From Corynebacterium riegelii (GTDB taxonomy: Bacteria > Actinomycetota > Actinomycetes > Mycobacteriales > Mycobacteriaceae), in contig NZ_CP068159.1 in the NCBI RefSeq assembly GCF_016728505.1, forward strand, positions 2,232,001 through 2,296,000: a DNA stretch of 64,000 nt, in the 5' to 3' direction. Numbering within the stretch: the stretch's first letter is position 1; each line of letters begins with the position of its first letter. The position numbers were made by a program, and so were the translations under genes. Positions 33,940 through 43,525 of the stretch are shown here, one piece after another. The notes under the pieces were generated by a model, which saw nothing but the letters and a program-made list of their open reading frames with translations, was not told where the DNA came from and made no database searches.

Positions 33940-34472
33940 AGGAACTTCTCCAAACCAGCCCAGCGTGGATCCACTCGCTCCTGCTCCTCACCCGAAACAC
34001 CATCCGGTGCAGGGACATCAGAGTCGTGGTCGCACTCCGGCTCACACGTCGGGTTAAACGGCCAGCTCAACCCGGCCTCATCGATAAAGGCCTGCTCCAG
34101 ATCGACGTTGTCGTCCACAACAGACTTGATTTCATCGCCAGAGCCCGTGTCTTCATCCACCTCTGCGTCCCCGGTAATGAACGCATCGTTAGCAGAAAAC
34201 ACCTGCTCCACCCGGATGCTCTCAGTCGGGTGCAACGTATTCAAGCAGCGTACGCACTGCCCTGTCAGGGTGGCGGTCGCGGTGGCATCAACCATCACGC
34301 CCGAGCCGAGCGGAATTACCGTGGCCTCCACCGTGACGGTTTCCCCTTCGGGGATAGCAATCATTTCCGGACCAATACGCGACGGCGACGGCCCAGTCTG
34401 GGTCACCGTAACCGGCATGCCGTCGCCATACAAGGCGTCAGCAACATTAATGATGAAGGGATTTTCAGACAT
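33936..34472 (-). CDS. DUF177 (YceD) family protein
   Basis: YceD-family protein of 178 residues, a group often encoded beside rpmF and linked to 23S rRNA or ribosome metabolism. The signature GQCVRCLNTLHP carries a Cys pair and the later CEPECDHDSD a second pair, a possible metal site. Acidic middle and C-terminal parts. No rpmF follows; rnc overlaps directly instead. ATG 34472 has AAGG 4 nt upstream. Confidence 0.9.
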   Translation of the reverse strand: MSENPFIINVADALYGDGMPVTVTQTGPSPSRIGPEMIAIPEGETVTVEATVIPLGSGVMVDATATATLTGQCVRCLNTLHPTESIRVEQVFSANDAFITGDAEVDEDTGSGDEIKSVVDDNVDLEQAFIDEAGLSWPFNPTCEPECDHDSDVPAPDGVSGEEQERVDPRWAGLEKFL

Positions 34473-34485
34473 AACGCCTTACACA

Positions 34486-35256
34486 CTAGTTGGTGCGCGG
34501 GCGACGCGTCCTCTCACGCGCTGGGTAACGCTCAGGCTGCTCGTGACCAGCATCAACTCGCTGCGCACCAGACACTCCAGCGCCGCGACGCAATGCGGAA
34601 CGATCCGAGCTGACCGTTCGCAGTACCGAAGACAGGGACTCTTCAAACTCCGCCAACTTCGCATCCACGTAGCTGTCGCACTCGGAGCGCAGGCGGGAAG
34701 ACTCGACATTGGCCTGCTCCACTAGGCGGCGAGCTTCCTCGTCCGCACGGTGCATCACCTCAGACTCAGAGACCAAACGCTGCTGCTGCGCCAAGCCCTC
34801 GTCCACGCTGCGCTGGTATTCCTGGTTACCGGACTCAACCAAGCGATCGGCTTCCTCGCGCGCACGGCCGACGGTGGTATCCGCCTCCTCACGAGCCCGC
34901 CCTACCAGCGCGTTAGCGTCATTTTCCGCGTTGGACACCAGCATAGTGGCCTGCGACTGTGCATCCGCAAGCATTGCGTCGGACTGCGCATGCGCATCGT
35001 CTACAAGCCTGCGCGCCTCATCTTCTGCCCCGTAGACCAGGTCATCAGCGCGCTCTTGAGCGCCGCGCAGGATCTCGTCCTGCTTGTCCAGTACGTCCTG
35101 AGCATCATCTAGCTCTTCCGGTAGCGCGTTGCGCAAATCATCCAGAAGTGCCAGCATCTCGTTGCGCGGCACCATGCAGTTCGACGTCATGGGCACGCCG
35201 TAGGCTTGCTCCACCGTTTGGACAAGTTCATCGAGAGCTTCAAAAACGCGGTACAT
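34486..35256 (-). CDS. sepIVA: SepIVA-like DivIVA-family septation protein
   Basis: Coiled-coil cytoskeletal protein homologous to mycobacterial SepIVA (Rv2927c), which lies in the same order beside DUF177 and rnc. 256 residues: N-terminal DivIVA-like MYRVFEALDELVQTVEQAYG, then a long Ala/Glu/Arg heptad coiled coil (about 60-200) with tandem segments VGRAREEADTTVGRAREEAD, and a disordered basic tail ending RRPRTN. ATG 35256 lies 7 nt after TAGTGT. Likely acts in septum placement or envelope growth. Confidence 0.88.
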   Translation of the reverse strand: MYRVFEALDELVQTVEQAYGVPMTSNCMVPRNEMLALLDDLRNALPEELDDAQDVLDKQDEILRGAQERADDLVYGAEDEARRLVDDAHAQSDAMLADAQSQATMLVSNAENDANALVGRAREEADTTVGRAREEADRLVESGNQEYQRSVDEGLAQQQRLVSESEVMHRADEEARRLVEQANVESSRLRSECDSYVDAKLAEFEESLSSVLRTVSSDRSALRRGAGVSGAQRVDAGHEQPERYPARERTRRPRTN

Positions 35257-35263
35257 GCCTCAA

Positions 35264-35269
35264 ACACTA
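35264..35269 (-). promoter_or_regulatory. -10 box of leaderless sepIVA promoter
   Basis: TAGTGT, 7 nt before ATG 35256; this would drive sepIVA-DUF177-rnc-mutM. Confidence 0.42.
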
Positions 35270-35335
35270 CGGCGCAAACGGAGCATTTTGCTTTACGACG
35301 CTCCGTTGACCCCACAAACCGCCCTAGATCAGACG

Positions 35336-36709
<1,374 letters not shown>

Positions 36710-36842
36710 TCAACTTTGCAGCAGGCTCATACGGCGGCGGGTTGTACCTCAAGCCGGGATGTCTTTACACCGTGCCGCGATAAACTTTAGCCCTATATTG
36801 TTCACTCACACACATTTTTTCATTTTTGAGGTTACAAGGAAT

Positions 36843-38015
36843 ATGAGCTTCACCACTTCTTCCCGCCCAAGCGCTCCTATTGAGGAGGAGCGCAGCGCCC
36901 GCGTTGTCATCGCTCCCGATGCGTTTAAAGGCACTGCAAGCGCGGAAGATGCCGCACAGTGGCTGGGCGAGGGTGTCCGCGAGATTATTCGGGACGCAGA
37001 GGTTTTGCTCGCCCCGATGGCAGACGGCGGTGAAGGCACTTCCACGTTGTTTGAAGGCGAACGCATTACCTTGCCCACCACGGATGCGGCTGGCCGCCTG
37101 ACTGAGGCGTCCTACACGTACGATGCTGCAACGACTACCGCGTTTATTGATGTCGCTGCCGCCTCCGGACTGCCGGCTGTAGCGGATTCGCCGGTGGTGA
37201 TGACTGGGGATACCTACGGCACCGGCGTGCTGATTGCAGACGCGCAGACGCGCGGCGCCACCCGCATCGTGCTGGGCCTGGGTGGTTCCGCCACTGTCGA
37301 CGGTGGCACCGGCATCCTGGTCGCACTCGGAGCGAACCCGTTAAACGCCGCTGGCTACCAGCTCACCCCGGGTGGCGGGCACCTGCGTGAGATCGCTGAC
37401 CTGGATACTGCCAAGGTGAATATCCCCGCTGGTGCGGTGGACTGGGTGCTGCTGACCGATACGTCGGCACCTGCGTGCGGTGCCGACGGCGCCGCAGCAG
37501 TGTTCGGCCCGCAGAAGGGAGCTTCGCCTGCAGACGTCGCCGTGTTGGACGAAGGTCTTGCCACCCTGTGTGACGTTGCGGGTATTGACCCCAACACCCC
37601 GGGCCTTGGTGCAGCTGGTGGCGTGGGCATTGGCATTACCTGGCTGTCCACGCTGCTGCACGGCAATACCGAGCACGTGAGCATCCAGCCCGGCGCGCGC
37701 GTAGTTGCGCAAGCCAATGGTGTGGTGGATGCGTTGCAGGACGCTTCGTTGGTGATTACGGGCGAGGGCGCGTTTGATTCCCAGACCGCCACTGGCAAGG
37801 TGGTTGGCACGCTGTGCGATTTGGTGGCGGAGCACAATCCGCAAGCGGTTGTTGCCATTGCTGCGGGAGCATTTAACGCCGAAGTGCCGAAGATGGCGGG
37901 CGTAGATCCGATCGCGGTCACACTGTCAGACAGCACTGATGTGCGCGAGCAGCTGATCCAGGCTGGCCGTGAGATCGCCGTGGCCTACCTCAATATCTCC
38001 ACCATCCAGGGGTAG
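36843..38015 (+). CDS. Glycerate kinase
   Basis: Glycerate kinase of the GarK/GlxK family, phosphorylating glycerate for entry into lower glycolysis. Of 390 residues, the N-terminal motif is VVIAPDAFKGTASAEDAA, followed by APMADGGEGTSTLF and GLGGSATVDGGTGILVALG. ATG 36843 has AAGGA just upstream. A TATATT -10-like box lies at 36794-36799. No tartronate or glyoxylate genes are adjacent. Its 3' end overlaps a convergent small gene by 31 nt. Confidence 0.92.
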   Translation: MSFTTSSRPSAPIEEERSARVVIAPDAFKGTASAEDAAQWLGEGVREIIRDAEVLLAPMADGGEGTSTLFEGERITLPTTDAAGRLTEASYTYDAATTTAFIDVAAASGLPAVADSPVVMTGDTYGTGVLIADAQTRGATRIVLGLGGSATVDGGTGILVALGANPLNAAGYQLTPGGGHLREIADLDTAKVNIPAGAVDWVLLTDTSAPACGADGAAAVFGPQKGASPADVAVLDEGLATLCDVAGIDPNTPGLGAAGGVGIGITWLSTLLHGNTEHVSIQPGARVVAQANGVVDALQDASLVITGEGAFDSQTATGKVVGTLCDLVAEHNPQAVVAIAAGAFNAEVPKMAGVDPIAVTLSDSTDVREQLIQAGREIAVAYLNISTIQG

Positions 38016-38383
38016 ACGGACGGCACTTCGAACTGATCTTGCTGTTCGAGTGCTGCCGGGTCATCCGGCAGTGTGGCTTTGGGCGTCAGGATGCGTGATA
38101 GCCCCATGGCAAGGCGGTTGTAGCTGTCGGCGCCTTCCGCATCGATGAGGTAGCGGTGGACCTCGGCGCCGTCCTCTTCGGCGCTTACGCCACGGTCGGT
38201 TTCGTAGGTGGCGGCAAGTTGGGTGTGCAACGCGGCGTCGATAAGCACGATGCCCTCTTCAACCACTGTGGCGGCGGTGAGCATCTCCCGGCGCACCAGG
38301 ATGTCGAGTGCTCGGCTGAATGCTGCTCCGATTTCGGGGGCGTATGCGGGCGGAACGAGGACATCGAAACGAATCTTCGGCAT
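37985..38383 (-). CDS. Conserved-looking small protein, unknown
   Basis: 132-residue soluble protein starting MPKIRFDVLVPPAYAPEIGA, with no signal peptide or membrane helix. Acidic, with a mixed alpha/beta look (strand RFDVLVPP, helix FSRALDILVRREM, then VEEGIVLIDAALH). TAGCCT lies 7 nt before ATG 38383, a possible leaderless start. It overlaps the glycerate kinase end and diverges from DUF4921. I do not recognise the family. Confidence 0.7.
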   Translation of the reverse strand: MPKIRFDVLVPPAYAPEIGAAFSRALDILVRREMLTAATVVEEGIVLIDAALHTQLAATYETDRGVSAEEDGAEVHRYLIDAEGADSYNRLAMGLSRILTPKATLPDDPAALEQQDQFEVPSVYPWMVEILR

Positions 38384-38403
38384 GGAGCCAAGGCTAGCGC
38401 GAG

Positions 38404-38409
38404 TAGTGT
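38404..38409 (+). promoter_or_regulatory. -10 box of leaderless DUF4921 promoter
   Basis: TAGTGT, 7 nt before ATG 38417; the 33-nt divergent gap also holds TAGCCT for the minus-strand neighbour. Confidence 0.42.
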
Positions 38410-38416
38410 GCAAGGC

Positions 38417-39751
38417 ATGCCTTTCCCTCTCTCTTCAGCCAGATCCGCGTTGTCCACCATGGCTGACGGCACGGTGAAACAGTTCAGCCCGTTTACCGGC
38501 ACGCAGGTGTGGACAGTGCCTGGGCGCGGCAACCGGCCGCTGAGTGCGCGTAAGACGGACCCGGAGCCGTTGGGTCCGAACGCGCATGTGGATACCTGTA
38601 ATTTCTGCCAGGCGCGTTTGCTAGCTACCCCGCCGGAGAAGTCACGGATGGTACGCACGGCAGGTGGTTGGGAGATTCTTCGGGATCAGTTCCCGGATCA
38701 GCTGGAGACAACGCAGGCGGAGTTTCGCCGTGTGCCCAACCTCTTTGAGATCGTCTCCTATGACTACTGGGCACAAAACTATGGCTACGAAATGGCCGCG
38801 GATCGCCGCGCGCACATGGAGGCCTACCTGGCGGACCATGCAGGCCGTGAGCACGTGTACGCCATCGCCCGCACTCGCCTAGCTGCCTCCGGCATGAGCA
38901 CCGACCCAACTGAGGAGGAGCTACAGGCCATTGTTCCCGCCTACTTCGGCGGTGGCCATGACGTGATCATTGCCCGAAGGCACTTCATCGACGGCGCCAG
39001 CGATGACTCCCAACTCGCTAGCTCCGGCACCCTCACGCCTAAGGAGCACCACGCGTTTATCGCTTTTACTATCGACGCTTTGCGTAACCTCCTTGAATCC
39101 AACCCCTACAGCCCATACGTAGTGGTGTTCCAGAACTGGCTAGCCGCCGCCGGCGCAAGCTTTGAACACCTGCACAAGCAGCTGGTGGCAATCGATGAGC
39201 GCGGCGTGAACGCCGATCTGGAGATTGCGAAACTGCGCCAGAACCTGAACCTATACAACGAGGTTGGCGTGAACTTCGCCCAACAGCACAACTTGGTGAT
39301 TGCGGAAAATGACTACGCCGTTGTTGTCGCCGGTATTGGCCACCGCTACCCCACCGCCAGCGTGTACTCCAAGTCCGCAACGTGCGAGCCGTGGCTGCAA
39401 AGCGACGAGGAAGTGCGTGGCTTTTCTGACCTTCTCCACGCAATCCACGCCGCAACCGGCCCGGATGTTGCCTGCAACGAGGAGTGGCACTACCGCCCAG
39501 TGGACCTAGATGTGCCCATGCCGTGGCGCGTGAATCTGAAATGGCGCCTGTCCACAGTGGCAGGTTTTGAGGGCGGGACAAAGATCTACGTCAACACGCT
39601 TTCCCCTTTTGACGTGCGCGACCGGCTGGTGACCAACCTGTATCGCCTGCGCGATGAAAACGCGATCGCGCCGGGTATTCGCATTGCCGCTGAGTGCGGG
39701 GTGGAGCGCAACGTGCTGAAATACAACCCAATGCTGAAAGGGAGTGAATAA
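38417..39751 (+). CDS. DUF4921 (GalT/HIT-like) family protein
   Basis: Actinobacterial protein of 444 residues related to galactose-1-phosphate uridylyltransferase/HIT folds. A CNFC motif near residue 60 could bind metal, and the HIT-like segment GASFEHLHKQLVAID is near residue 250; GalT-type enzymes use such a His for nucleotidyl transfer. A second GalT-like block contains WRVNLKWRLSTVAGFEGG. Substrate unknown. The next gene starts 3 nt after its stop, so they are co-transcribed. ATG 38459 is an alternative start. Confidence 0.8.
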   Translation: MPFPLSSARSALSTMADGTVKQFSPFTGTQVWTVPGRGNRPLSARKTDPEPLGPNAHVDTCNFCQARLLATPPEKSRMVRTAGGWEILRDQFPDQLETTQAEFRRVPNLFEIVSYDYWAQNYGYEMAADRRAHMEAYLADHAGREHVYAIARTRLAASGMSTDPTEEELQAIVPAYFGGGHDVIIARRHFIDGASDDSQLASSGTLTPKEHHAFIAFTIDALRNLLESNPYSPYVVVFQNWLAAAGASFEHLHKQLVAIDERGVNADLEIAKLRQNLNLYNEVGVNFAQQHNLVIAENDYAVVVAGIGHRYPTASVYSKSATCEPWLQSDEEVRGFSDLLHAIHAATGPDVACNEEWHYRPVDLDVPMPWRVNLKWRLSTVAGFEGGTKIYVNTLSPFDVRDRLVTNLYRLRDENAIAPGIRIAAECGVERNVLKYNPMLKGSE

Positions 39752-39754
39752 CAA

Positions 39755-40981
39755 GTGGCCGATTTTGCCCGTACCGTTTCCAACCTGATCCGTGAGTACC
39801 CCATAGACGCTGCCTGGCAGCGCGATGTCTACGAGTGGATGCACATGCACCCGGAACTTGCGATGCGGGAGGTGGAAACGCAACGTCGAATAGTAGAGGA
39901 GCTCACGCGCTTCGACTGCCGCGTGATCACTCCCATCGGCGGCACCGGCATTTGCGCCGTGTTTGAAAACGGGCCAGGCAAGGTGGTGTTGCACCGCGCG
40001 GATTTTGACGCGCTTCCGGTTGTGGAGGAAACCGGCGTGCCGTACGCCTCCACCAACGGCGCGATGCACGCCTGCGGCCACGACATTCACACCACTGCGC
40101 TTTTGAGCATGTGCGACGTGCTGGACCGGGCTCGGGAGCACTGGTCCGGCACATTTATCGCCCTGTTCCAGCCGGCGGAGGAAACCGGTGAGGGTGCCGC
40201 AGCGATGGTGGCTGACGGACTGCGCGAGAAAATCCCTGCCCCTGACATCTGCTTTGCCCAGCACGTCATGCCAGGGTTGGCCGGCGAGGTGATGAGCAAA
40301 CCCGGCCCACAGTTCGCCGCGTGTGACTCCATCCGCATCACCATCCCTGGCCGCAGCGCGCACGGCTCCATGCCGCACGAGTCGATCGACCCGACGTTTA
40401 CCGCCGCGATGATCATCACCCGCCTGCAGGCCATCGTTGGCCGGGAGGTAAACCCGGCTGATTTCGCCGTGGTCACCGTCGCATCCATGCACGCCGGCAG
40501 CACGAACAACATCATCCCGGGCTCCGCGGAGCTGGTGCTGAACTGCCGCTTCTATTCCGACGAGGTCAAGGCCCGCGTCTACGCCGCAATTGAGCGCGTG
40601 GTGCGCGCCGAAGTGATTGCCTCCGGTATTGATGCACAGCCGACGATCTCCTATTTCGCCCATGGGGAGCTGTTGACTAATGACGCCACGGTGTTCTCCT
40701 CCATTCGCCCCCTCCTAGATGCCCACTTCGGCCCGCGCTCTGTGACCGCGGACCCGAAGACCGTGTCGGAGGATTTCCCAGCGATCCCCGCCGCGTTTGA
40801 TGTGCCTTACTTCTTCTGGCTGGTCGGCTGCACGCCTGAAGCAGACTTCCGCCGAGGCAACATTCCGGTCAATCACATGCCGACGTTTTTGCCGGATTAC
40901 GAGCCAACAATCCGCTCCGCCACGGAGGCTGGTTTGGTCGCTGTGTTGAGCGTTCTGGGTACCGGCGCGGAGCAACGCTGA
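39755..40981 (+). CDS. M20-family amidohydrolase
   Basis: Metal-dependent amidohydrolase (hippurate/N-acyl amino acid hydrolase, IAA-amino acid hydrolase group), 408 residues. Metal and catalytic motifs: HMHPELAMRE, HRADFDALPV, HACGHDIHTTAL, PAEETGEGAAAM and the dimerisation-domain GRSAHGSMPHESIDP. The start is GTG 39755 with GGGAG upstream. Forms a pair with the DUF4921 gene. Substrate not predictable from sequence. Confidence 0.92.
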   Translation: MADFARTVSNLIREYPIDAAWQRDVYEWMHMHPELAMREVETQRRIVEELTRFDCRVITPIGGTGICAVFENGPGKVVLHRADFDALPVVEETGVPYASTNGAMHACGHDIHTTALLSMCDVLDRAREHWSGTFIALFQPAEETGEGAAAMVADGLREKIPAPDICFAQHVMPGLAGEVMSKPGPQFAACDSIRITIPGRSAHGSMPHESIDPTFTAAMIITRLQAIVGREVNPADFAVVTVASMHAGSTNNIIPGSAELVLNCRFYSDEVKARVYAAIERVVRAEVIASGIDAQPTISYFAHGELLTNDATVFSSIRPLLDAHFGPRSVTADPKTVSEDFPAIPAAFDVPYFFWLVGCTPEADFRRGNIPVNHMPTFLPDYEPTIRSATEAGLVAVLSVLGTGAEQR

Positions 40982-41014
40982 GTAAATCGTGTGACGCCGG
41001 TAGGCTTGGGAGCC

Positions 41015-43420
41015 ATGAGCACTCAAGCGAATACGCACGCATCTCAGCCTGCGCTTCAAGATTCTCTCGCGGGCCACGTTAAGAGCTTCTCCGGCCGCGC
41101 GCCGGAGACGTCGACGGTGAAGAAGTTCTGGACTGGTCTTTCTGCCGCCGTGGTGGAGCAGATTGCAGAGAACTGGGAAGCCACGCGCGAAACCTACGCT
41201 GCGGGCCGCCAGGCATCGTATTTCTCTGCAGAGTTTCTGCAGGGCCGCGCACTGCTGAACAACCTGACCAACCTGGGTCTTGTTGAGGAAGCCCAGGAAC
41301 TGACCCGTTCCATGGGCCACGAGCTTTCAGACGTGCTGGAGGCCGAGCACGACGCAGCGCTTGGTAACGGTGGCCTGGGACGATTGGCGGCCTGCTTCCT
41401 GGATTCCGCGGTGACGCAGGACTACCCGCTGACCGGCTACGGCCTGCTGTACCGCTACGGCCTGTTCCGCCAGGAGTTCGTGGACGGTTTCCAGAAGGAA
41501 CACCCGGACGCCTGGAAGGAGTCCTTCTACCCCTTCATCATCCAGCGCGGCACGCAGCAGCGTTTTGTGAAGTTTGATGATATGCAGGTTCGCGCCATCC
41601 CCTATGACATGCCGATCACCGGCTACGGCACGGACAACGTGGGTACCTTGCGGCTTTGGGACGCTGCACCGATGCACGAGTTCGACTACGACGCGTTTTC
41701 CTCCCAGCGTTTCACCGACGCCATCTTGGAGCGCGAGGCTGTTCATGACATCACGCGTGTGCTGTACCCGAACGACTCCTCCTACGCGGGCAAGCTGCTG
41801 CGCGTGCGCCAGCAGTACTTCTTCTGCTCCGCATCCCTGCAGGAGCTGGTGGACAATTACGTTGCCCACCACGGTGATGACCTGCGTGACTTCCACAAGT
41901 ACAACTCGATTCAGCTCAATGACACTCACCCGGTGTTGGCTATCCCTGAGCTGATGCGCCTGCTTTTGGACGAGCACGATATGTCTTGGGAGGACGCCTG
42001 GGAGGTCACCACCAAGACGTTCGCCTACACCAACCACACGGTGCTGCAGGAAGCGCTGGAGACCTGGGAAGAGTCCATCTTCAAGCAGCTGTTCTGGCGC
42101 ATCTGGGAGATTGTGCAGGAGATTGACCGCCGCTACCGCCTCGACATGGAGGAAAAGGGCATCGGCCCGGAGCTGGCACACCGCTACTCCCCGGTGCACG
42201 ACGGCATGGTGCACATGGCGTGGATTGCCTGCTACGCCTCCTACTCTGTCAACGGCGTGGCTGCGATCCACACCGAAATTATTAAGCGCGACACCCTGGG
42301 CTACTGGCACGACCTGTACCCGGAGCGCTTCAACAACAAGACCAACGGTGTCACCCCGCGTCGCTGGCTGCGCATGTGCAACCCGCGCCTGTCTGCCCTG
42401 CTTGATCGCCTGGCTGGTAATGATGACTGGGTAACCGACCTGTCCAAGCTCAAGGAGCTGCGCACTTACGCGGATGATCCGAAGGTGCTGCGCGAGCTTC
42501 GTGAGATCAAGGCTGCCAACAAGCAGAACTTCGCCGCCTGGATCATGGACCGCCAGGGTGTTGAGATTGATCCGGATTCCGTCTTTGACACCCAGATCAA
42601 GCGTCTGCACGAGTACAAGCGTCAGCTGATGAACGCTTTGTACGTGCTGGACCTGTACTTCCGCATCAAGGAAGACGGTGAGCGTGACATTCCGAAGCGC
42701 ACCTTCATCTTCGGCGCGAAGGCCGCACCGGGCTACGTGCTGGCCAAGGGCATTATCAAGCTCATCAACACCATCGGTGAGCTGGTGAACAATGACCCTG
42801 AGGTGTCCAAGATCATTCGCGTGGTGTTCGTGGAAAACTACAACGTTTCCCCGGCAGAGCGCATCATCCCGGCCTCGGATGTTTCCGAGCAGATCTCCAT
42901 GGCTGGCAAGGAAGCTTCCGGTACGTCCAACATGAAGTTCATGATGAACGGCGCGCTCACGCTTGGCACCATGGACGGCGCCAACGTTGAGATTGTGGAT
43001 GCGGTTGGTCAGGAAAACGCCTACATCTTCGGCGCTCTGGAAGAAGAGCTGCCGGAGCTCAAGCGCACCTACGACCCGCGCCAGGCAGCACAGGAGACCC
43101 CGGGGCTTATGCGCGTGCTGGACGCACTGACCAACGGCACGTTGGATGACCAGGGCACCGGCTTGTTCCACGATCTGAAGCAGTCGCTTCTGGATGGCTT
43201 CGGTTTCGACGACCCGGATGTTTACTACGTCCTCGGTGACTACGCCTCCTACCGCAAGACCCGCGACCGCATGGCGGCGGACTACTACGCAGACCCTGAG
43301 GATTGGGCACGCAAGTGCTGGATCAACATTTGTGAATCCGGCCGCTTCTCCTCGGACCGCACCATCCGCGACTACGCGGAGGAAGTCTGGGACATCACAC
43401 CCACCCCGATTGCTAAGTAA
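41015..43420 (+). CDS. glgP: Glycogen/maltodextrin phosphorylase
   Basis: Phosphorolytic enzyme releasing glucose 1-phosphate from glycogen or maltodextrins, 801 residues. Signature parts: SYFSAEFLQGRALLNNL, GNGGLGRLAACFLDS, and the PLP site EASGTSNMKFMMNGALTLGT with the cofactor Lys. ATG 41015 is preferred over the longer frame from 40991; GGGAG is close and TAGGCT lies 8 nt upstream. Ends at a strong terminator. Confidence 0.97.
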   Translation: MSTQANTHASQPALQDSLAGHVKSFSGRAPETSTVKKFWTGLSAAVVEQIAENWEATRETYAAGRQASYFSAEFLQGRALLNNLTNLGLVEEAQELTRSMGHELSDVLEAEHDAALGNGGLGRLAACFLDSAVTQDYPLTGYGLLYRYGLFRQEFVDGFQKEHPDAWKESFYPFIIQRGTQQRFVKFDDMQVRAIPYDMPITGYGTDNVGTLRLWDAAPMHEFDYDAFSSQRFTDAILEREAVHDITRVLYPNDSSYAGKLLRVRQQYFFCSASLQELVDNYVAHHGDDLRDFHKYNSIQLNDTHPVLAIPELMRLLLDEHDMSWEDAWEVTTKTFAYTNHTVLQEALETWEESIFKQLFWRIWEIVQEIDRRYRLDMEEKGIGPELAHRYSPVHDGMVHMAWIACYASYSVNGVAAIHTEIIKRDTLGYWHDLYPERFNNKTNGVTPRRWLRMCNPRLSALLDRLAGNDDWVTDLSKLKELRTYADDPKVLRELREIKAANKQNFAAWIMDRQGVEIDPDSVFDTQIKRLHEYKRQLMNALYVLDLYFRIKEDGERDIPKRTFIFGAKAAPGYVLAKGIIKLINTIGELVNNDPEVSKIIRVVFVENYNVSPAERIIPASDVSEQISMAGKEASGTSNMKFMMNGALTLGTMDGANVEIVDAVGQENAYIFGALEEELPELKRTYDPRQAAQETPGLMRVLDALTNGTLDDQGTGLFHDLKQSLLDGFGFDDPDVYYVLGDYASYRKTRDRMAADYYADPEDWARKCWINICESGRFSSDRTIRDYAEEVWDITPTPIAK

Positions 43421-43445
43421 CCAGGTTTCCTAACACGGGTTTCTG

Positions 43446-43505
43446 ACCCCGGGCAGCACCACGGAGCACGACGCTTCCGGTGCTGTCCGGGGTTTGGTGT
43501 TTTGT
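43446..43505 (+). terminator. Intrinsic terminator of glgP
   Basis: 15-bp stem from ACCCCGGGCAGCACC to GGTGCTGTCCGGGGT (one G-U pair) with an 18-nt loop, followed by a T-rich stretch (TTGGTGTTTTG). One of the strongest hairpins in the window. Confidence 0.9.
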
Positions 43506-43525
43506 GGGGGTAGCATTCCCTTGCG

